Source: Intestinimonas butyriciproducens
Lineage (GTDB): Bacteria > Bacillota > Clostridia > Oscillospirales > Oscillospiraceae
NCBI RefSeq assembly: GCF_004154955.1
Contig: NZ_CP011524.1
Coordinates: forward strand, 1,798,001-1,862,000
Direction of reading: 5' to 3'
Length of the DNA stretch: 64,000 bases
Shown here: positions 59,931 to 64,000 of the stretch, piece after piece
Layout of the letters: each line of letters opens with the position of its first letter
Numbering within the stretch: the stretch's first letter is position 1
Notes under the pieces: generated by a model
Seen by the model: the letters and a program-made list of their open reading frames with translations, nothing else
Database searches by the model: none
Told to the model about the DNA's origin: nothing
Program-made: the position numbers and the translations under genes

Positions 59931-61775
59931 ATGGAATTCAGAAAATGGATCTCAATTTCACTCGGCGCCGCACTGCTCATGAGCATATTGAATGGCTGCG
60001 GCGCCTCCCAAACAACACCAAATCATGATTCCGCCGCCGACAAGGGAGGTATCCGGTCCGCTGCTCCCGCATCTCCCTCGGGCTCCAACGCAGCCTCTCT
60101 CAGGACGCCGGCCGCGCTGGATCTCACGGGCGCCACGATCATCACCCTGTCCGGCTCGACTGTCTCCATAGCGGGCAGCGGCGCCGAGGCGGAAGGCGGG
60201 GTAGTCACGATTACGGAGGGCGGTATCTATGCCGTCAGCGGCACGCTGGACAATGGGCGGATCATTGTCAATGCCGGCAGCGCGGATGTGACTGTGGCCC
60301 TGAGCGGTGCATCCATCGTCTGCTCCTACGGAAGCCCGCTCTACATCTATCAGGCGGGCACCGCCACCGTCCATCTGATGGAGGGGACGGAGAACACCCT
60401 GACCGACGGAGAGAGCTACACCTTTTCGGACAGCCTCTCCTCCGCCGCCGACGAGGAGCCCAACGCCTGCCTCTACAGCAAGGCGGATCTTGTGATCGAA
60501 GGCGCGGGGGCTTTGGCGGTGGAGGCCAATTATAACAACGGCATCACCAGCAAAGACAGCCTGGAGATCTATGACAGCGCCGTCACCGTCGATGCCGCAA
60601 ATCACGGCGTCAACGGTAAGGACTCCAATACCATCGACAGCGCCATCCTCACCGTCACATGCGGCGGAGACGCAGTCCGCTCCACCAACGATTCCGACGA
60701 GACACTGGGATGGGTCAGTGTGTTAAACTCCACGCTGACCCTGACAGCCGGAGAAGACGGTATCCAGGCGGAGACCAGCGCAGTGGTCTCTGCCGGGACC
60801 TATGCCATCACCAGCGGCGGCGGCAGCACCGCTACGGGAGACGACGTCAGCTCCAAAGGGATCAAAGCGGGGACGGATCTGACGCTGTCCAGCGGCGTCT
60901 ATACGCTGGATTGTTCCGACGACGCCATCCACGCCAATGGGAACGTCACCATCACCGGCGGCAGCTATACCATCTCCACCGGTGACGATGCGGCACACGC
61001 AGACGGGGAGCTGATGGTTTCCGGCGGCGCACTGGATATCCAGGCCAGCTATGAAGGGCTGGAAGGCGGCACCGTGACCGTCTCCGGCGGCGACATTACC
61101 GCCGTATCCAGTGATGACGGTCTCAACGCCGCAGGCGGAAATGATGGAAGCGGTTTTGGCGGCCACGGTATGGGCAACACCTTCACACCGGGAGGAAACA
61201 GTTCCGCCATCACCATTACGGGCGGCACGATCCAGGTGCTTGCGGGCGGAGACGGCCTGGACTCCAACGGCTCCATTGAGATGACCGGCGGCACGGTGGT
61301 CGTATGCAGCACCGGAGGCGGAGACGGCGCCCTGGACTATGAAAGCTCCTTTACACTGGATGGAGGCATCCTGTTCTCCGCCAGCGCGGGCAACATGGCG
61401 GCAACCCCGAACAACCTGAATCAACCCGCCCTGTCCGTGGGCTTCGGCCAGACGCTGGAGGCCGGAACCTATGTCCAGTTCAAGGGCGACGCATACGATT
61501 TTGTGTTCCGACTCACCGGCCAGGCCAGTAGCGCCGTGTTCAGCGCCTCGGAACTGGAAGGCGGCACCGTCTGCACAGTCTCCTATGGCGGGACCTATTC
61601 CGGTGAGAGCGCGCGCGGCCTCTGCTCCGGCGGCAGCTACTCCGGCGGCACGGTGCTGGCAGAGCTCACGCTGGAAACCGGCCTGACCTCCTACGGTCAG
61701 ACTGGCGGCATGGGCGGCAGAGGCGACATGATTGCCGCGGCGACAGACCGGAGGGGCCGTCCGGCAACGGCATGA
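59931..61775 (+). CDS. Carbohydrate-binding Cthe_2159-type beta-helix lipoprotein
   Basis: 614 residues. Lipoprotein signal with lipobox SILNGC (cysteine near residue 23), a Ser/Ala-rich linker, then many beta-helix turns with GGDGLDSNGSIEMTGGT-like and SKDSLEIYDS / NGKDSNTIDSA units typical of the Cthe_2159 (DUF4353) fold, known for polysaccharide binding. The last residues (MIAAATDRRGRPATA) look wrong: another frame continues from about 61735 to a stop at 61946-61948 with a Gly/Pro/Ser-rich tail, suggesting a frameshift near 61735. Confidence 0.85.
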   Translation: MEFRKWISISLGAALLMSILNGCGASQTTPNHDSAADKGGIRSAAPASPSGSNAASLRTPAALDLTGATIITLSGSTVSIAGSGAEAEGGVVTITEGGIYAVSGTLDNGRIIVNAGSADVTVALSGASIVCSYGSPLYIYQAGTATVHLMEGTENTLTDGESYTFSDSLSSAADEEPNACLYSKADLVIEGAGALAVEANYNNGITSKDSLEIYDSAVTVDAANHGVNGKDSNTIDSAILTVTCGGDAVRSTNDSDETLGWVSVLNSTLTLTAGEDGIQAETSAVVSAGTYAITSGGGSTATGDDVSSKGIKAGTDLTLSSGVYTLDCSDDAIHANGNVTITGGSYTISTGDDAAHADGELMVSGGALDIQASYEGLEGGTVTVSGGDITAVSSDDGLNAAGGNDGSGFGGHGMGNTFTPGGNSSAITITGGTIQVLAGGDGLDSNGSIEMTGGTVVVCSTGGGDGALDYESSFTLDGGILFSASAGNMAATPNNLNQPALSVGFGQTLEAGTYVQFKGDAYDFVFRLTGQASSAVFSASELEGGTVCTVSYGGTYSGESARGLCSGGSYSGGTVLAELTLETGLTSYGQTGGMGGRGDMIAAATDRRGRPATA

Positions 61776-61948
61776 CCCCTGGAGGGGACTTCTCCACCGG
61801 TGGGGCCGGAGGCGGAGAACCCGGCGAAGCCGGAGCGTCCGGCGGCGGCAACCCGCCATCCGGCGGTCCCGGCGGGCAGGCCCCTTCCGGCGGCACTCCT
61901 CCGGAAGGGGATGCGCCGGGTGAAAGCGGCACGGAGCAAGGTTCCTGA
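61736..61948 (+). other. Out-of-frame Gly/Pro-rich tail of the Cthe_2159-type gene
   Basis: In the frame one base back from the main gene, about 70 codons without stop read RGDRPEGPSGNGMTPGGDFS and on through GGGEPGEAGASGGGNPPSGG-like sequence. Related surface proteins often end in such tails. It is most simply the natural C-terminus displaced by a one-base change, or an assembly error. Confidence 0.55.
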
Positions 61949-61952
61949 TCCC

Positions 61953-62141
61953 ATGAAAGAGCGGGTGATCCGAACCATGAGACGGGGCATTCCCATTTTA
62001 ATGATCTGCGCCCTTCTGCTGGGGTCCGCGGCAAAAGCCGCGGATATGAACTCTGCCGCGAAAGGCATGTCTGTCCCCGCGGGCACACTTGCGGCGTATG
62101 ACAGCACTGACTACGAAAAGGGCGAGGTGCTGGTACTCTAG
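61953..62141 (+). pseudogene. Truncated exported protein, resembles the N-terminus of an S8 peptidase precursor
   Basis: 62 residues: signal peptide (RGIPILMICALLLGSAAKAA) then AYDSTDYEKGEVLVL and TAG. The phrase EGEVLV-[YK] commonly opens subtilisin-family precursors, and after the stop the same frame continues KSGTMTMKIPW for a short way before losing sense. No catalytic domain follows. The assignment to S8 is tentative. Confidence 0.4.
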
Positions 62142-62236
62142 AAGTCCGGAACTATGACGATGAAGATACCCTGGCCAATGCTGCACTGCACTTCCGGAGG
62201 TTCTCCCTTTGACCTCCATCGTCATTGCTTCATAGC

Positions 62237-62290
62237 CAACGCGCTCACCCTGCGGTCCCTCCCGGGGACACCCGCAGGGTGAGCGCGTTG
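62237..62290. repeat. 19-bp perfect inverted repeat
   Basis: Arms 62237-62255 and 62272-62290 match exactly around a 16-base GC-rich loop. Neither side has a T-tract, so it is not a standard intrinsic terminator. It lies between the truncated gene and the recombinase. Confidence 0.6.
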
Positions 62291-62416
62291 ATCGGATCGG
62301 TCCCTTGTCCCCGCCCTGTTCCGGCGGCGCATAAGGGGCCGATTTTATTTTCTCCCATACGATGGCCTCTCTTTGGGTAAAATACAGGTATTGTTATTCG
62401 AAACGGAGGACTTTTC

Positions 62417-63259
62417 ATGGAAGGACCTGTATTGACCCGGGAGCTGCTCATCACCTATCGCCTGCACTTACGGACAGAGGAACACGCCCCCGGCACGATA
62501 GAAAAATATCTGCGGGACCTGCGGGCCCTTTCTCTCTGGCTGGAGGAGCGGCGCCTCACAAAAGAGCTGGCGGCGGAGTGGAAAGCGCATCTGCTCTCCG
62601 CCGGATATATGCCTGTCACCATCAACTCCATGCTGGCCGCCCTCAATGGATTGTGCCGCTTTCTGGGCCTGGACTGGCGCATCAGGTATCTGAAGATCCA
62701 GCACCGCATGTTCCGGGACCAGTCCCGCGAGCTGAACCGCCCCGAGTATGACCGGCTTGTGGAGGCAGCCAGGGGCAGCGGAAAAGAGCGGCTTGCCCTG
62801 CTGATGGAGGCCATCTGCGCCACCGGCGTCCGGGTAAGTGAGGTCAAGTATCTCAGCGTGGAGGCCGCCCAGCGGGGCCGGGCGGAGATCTCGCTCAAGG
62901 GTAAGATACGGGTGATCCTGCTGGCAGGCAAGTTATGCCGCAAGCTTTTGAAATACGCAAAAAAGCAAAAAATAACTTCCGGCGCCATTTTTCGCACCAG
63001 AAGCGGAAAGTACCTGTCGCGCAGGCAGATATGGGGAGAAATGAAACAGCTCTGTAAAACCGCCGGCGTATCCCCGGAAAAGGTCTACCCGCACAATCTG
63101 CGCCACCTCTTCGCCCGGACCTTCTACCATGCCTGCAAGGACATCGCCCGGCTGGCAGATGTGCTGGGACATTCCAGTATTGAGACCACCCGCATCTACC
63201 TGCTGACCACCGGCGACGAGCAGCTCAGACAACTCGACCGGCTGGGACTTATCTCATAA
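62417..63259 (+). CDS. Tyrosine recombinase / integrase
   Basis: 280 residues. N-terminal SAM-like core-binding domain (about 8-90; TIEKYLRDLRALSLWLEER) and a catalytic domain with the full set of residues: R139 (ATGVRVSEV), K161/K163 (LKGKIRVIL), H226 and R229 (HNLRH), H252 (LGHSSIETT), and nucleophile Y261 (TRIYL). Size and form match XerC/D-like and inversion recombinases rather than large phage integrases. It ends five bases before a 285-bp near-palindrome, its probable substrate. Confidence 0.94.
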   Translation: MEGPVLTRELLITYRLHLRTEEHAPGTIEKYLRDLRALSLWLEERRLTKELAAEWKAHLLSAGYMPVTINSMLAALNGLCRFLGLDWRIRYLKIQHRMFRDQSRELNRPEYDRLVEAARGSGKERLALLMEAICATGVRVSEVKYLSVEAAQRGRAEISLKGKIRVILLAGKLCRKLLKYAKKQKITSGAIFRTRSGKYLSRRQIWGEMKQLCKTAGVSPEKVYPHNLRHLFARTFYHACKDIARLADVLGHSSIETTRIYLLTTGDEQLRQLDRLGLIS

Positions 63260-63263
63260 AACA

Positions 63264-63548
63264 AAATCAATATTTCACTGATAAGATCGCAATTTTCGGC
63301 TCCGCCAGCTACATATTGGTGTAGGAATATAAACCATTCCATCCGCCATATGAAAGCAAGGTGTTCCGGTATTAGGCGTGCAAAAATCCAGGCCGCAAAA
63401 AATGCGCATTTTTTGCGGCCTTGGGATTTTGCACCGCTAATACCGGAACACCTTGCTTTCCATATGGCGGAATGGCGTGTTTTTCGTATCCTCACCATAT
63501 GTAGCTGGCGGAGGCCGAAAATGAGTCTTATCAGTGAAATATTGATTT
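63264..63548. repeat. 285-bp near-palindromic element with 23-bp perfect terminal repeats
   Basis: The outer 23 bases (63264-63286, beginning AAATCAATATTTCACTG) recur exactly inverted at 63526-63548. The centre (63391-63420) is a 30-bp perfect palindrome. Between them the two arms align with a few small indels; they differ most where the left arm carries a promoter-like sequence. It lies between a recombinase gene and a small gene plus a secreted-protein gene. It may be an invertible promoter switch, a fold-back element, or an attC-like hairpin. Confidence 0.85.
63326..63354 (-). promoter_or_regulatory. Promoter-like sequence inside the left arm, facing left
   Basis: On the minus strand TTCATA (63349-63354), a 17-base spacer and TATATT (63326-63331). 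The equivalent place in the right arm reads GCGTGTTTTTCG and has no -10. Flipping the element would put this promoter about 80 bases before the gene at 63573, reading into it. Confidence 0.45.
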
Positions 63549-63572
63549 CGGTTATAAGGAGGTGAACGGCCC

Positions 63573-63905
63573 ATGATGTTTCAAATGTCCCTGCTGGACG
63601 CCATGTATATGCAGACAAACTGCCCCTGTCTGTCCGATCTGCGCCGCCTGCACGATTGGCAAAAAGCGAGGCTGGCCCGGAGCCTGGAGCGGATACCGCC
63701 TGAAGCGGCATCGCTCCACGAATGGAACGACGCCCTGGAGTATCTGGCAAAGGGACCTCCCCAGCAGACCCGGGAGGCCGCAAGAGCGCTCCTGATCACC
63801 GCACTATCCGTCCCGGCAGACGGTGCGGACGGCGCTTACCGGCCTCCGCATTTCTCACCCCGATCCCAGAATATTCAAACAAATGAGGAGGATGCAAGCA
63901 CATGA
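63573..63905 (+). CDS. Small uncharacterised protein downstream of the switch element
   Basis: 110 residues, ATG after AAGGAGGTGAACGGCCC (a second ATG follows immediately). Soluble and helical: SLLDAMYMQTNCPCLSDLRR, HDWQKARLARSLERIPPEA, SLHEWNDALEYLAKGPP. Two close cysteines, no membrane segment. The C-terminal 30 residues are low complexity. It overlaps the secreted-protein gene by ATGA, so it is co-translated with it. No family recognised; it could be a regulator or partner of that protein. Confidence 0.75.
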   Translation: MMFQMSLLDAMYMQTNCPCLSDLRRLHDWQKARLARSLERIPPEAASLHEWNDALEYLAKGPPQQTREAARALLITALSVPADGADGAYRPPHFSPRSQNIQTNEEDAST

Positions 63906-64000
63906 GAACACGAATCTTGGCAGGCCTGCTGTCTCTGTGCCTATTGGCAGGATGGCTGCCCACCGCAGCGTTGGCCGATGAGGCGGAGGGTGTCCCCCCG
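63902..64000 (+). CDS. Secreted protein, 5' end only
   Basis: The first 33 residues, cut by the window edge. A textbook signal peptide, MRTRILAGLLSLCLLAGWLP, with the cleavage site A-L-A (TAALADEAEG). GAGGAGG lies upstream. The mature part is not visible, so the function cannot be stated. Signal peptides of this form often head large surface proteins in this group. Confidence 0.85.
   Translation, partial: MRTRILAGLLSLCLLAGWLPTAALADEAEGVPP

Noticed and set aside
62237-62290. The 19-bp inverted repeat as an intrinsic terminator
   Set aside because: The stem is perfect, but neither strand has a T-tract after it. Listed as a repeat only.
1-64000. CRISPR arrays, rRNA genes or prophage structural genes
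   Set aside because: No regularly spaced direct repeats, no rRNA sequence and no phage proteins were seen on either strand; the only recombinase is the one at 62417.

Overview
The window looks like chromosome from a GC-rich, spore-forming member of the Clostridia. A gut Oscillospiraceae of the Flavonifractor / Intestinimonas / Oscillibacter type fits best. The reasons are AGGAGG ribosome sites nearly everywhere, near-consensus sigma-A promoters, spore-lysis genes without signal peptides, the YlxM-Ffh-RpsP-KhpA-RimM-TrmD cluster, and CoA-transferase / acyl-CoA catabolic operons. The genus is inferred from protein style, not from any search.

Layout. 1-13.1 kb (minus strand): rarA (cut by the window edge), a DUF2500 protein, folD, lgt, an M16 peptidase pair, and a 2399-residue cyclic beta-1,2-glucan synthase-like giant. 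13.2-16.9 kb (plus): the SRP / ribosome-maturation operon, with a strong terminator hairpin inside it. 17.2-25.5 kb: G5/3D cell-wall protein, DegV, GNAT, a WYL regulator read in frame into a zinc-ribbon protein, rsmA, a membrane-anchored lipase, and an ArsR-type regulator with an MFS exporter. 25.6-29.2 kb: AraC/GyrI-like regulator, spore-type amidase, LysM-GH18 hydrolase and two overlapping tiny genes. 29.3-36.1 kb: a sigma-54 controlled catabolic operon (crotonase, GntP permease, CaiB-type CoA-transferase, acyl-CoA dehydrogenase) followed by its probable sigma-54 activator. The gene set resembles caiD-caiB-caiA with a different permease. 36.3-38.3 kb: a decayed MATE / cytidylate-kinase-like gene behind an attenuator leader. 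38.5-43 kb: tRNA-Arg, a Cys/Gly-rich micro-membrane protein, an SLH protein and a second spore-lysis cluster. 43-49.8 kb: radical-SAM pair, DUF6514, a LexA-like regulator lacking its catalytic serine, and an FHA-FtsW/RodA fusion with a PBP. 50-51.4 kb: gene wreckage (AraC remnant, adhesin fragment). 51.4-56.3 kb: SLC13 permease, LysR, SDR and a second CaiB-type transferase, with a shared 17-bp motif before the permease and before the SDR operon. 56.4-61.9 kb: a two-component system next to a VTC-domain / DUF4956 / Cthe_2159-type lipoprotein set, whose divergent promoters carry mirror-image tandem response-regulator boxes. 62.4-64 kb: a tyrosine recombinase, a 285-bp near-palindrome with 23-bp perfect ends, a small unknown gene and the start of a secreted protein.

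The strongest candidate for an undescribed system is this last block. The two arms of the palindrome are nearly identical except where one carries a promoter-like -35/-10. That promoter now faces away from the secreted-protein operon, and inversion by the neighbouring recombinase would turn it toward the operon. This fits a compact promoter-flip (phase-variation) switch. It is a sequence-based hypothesis and has not been demonstrated.
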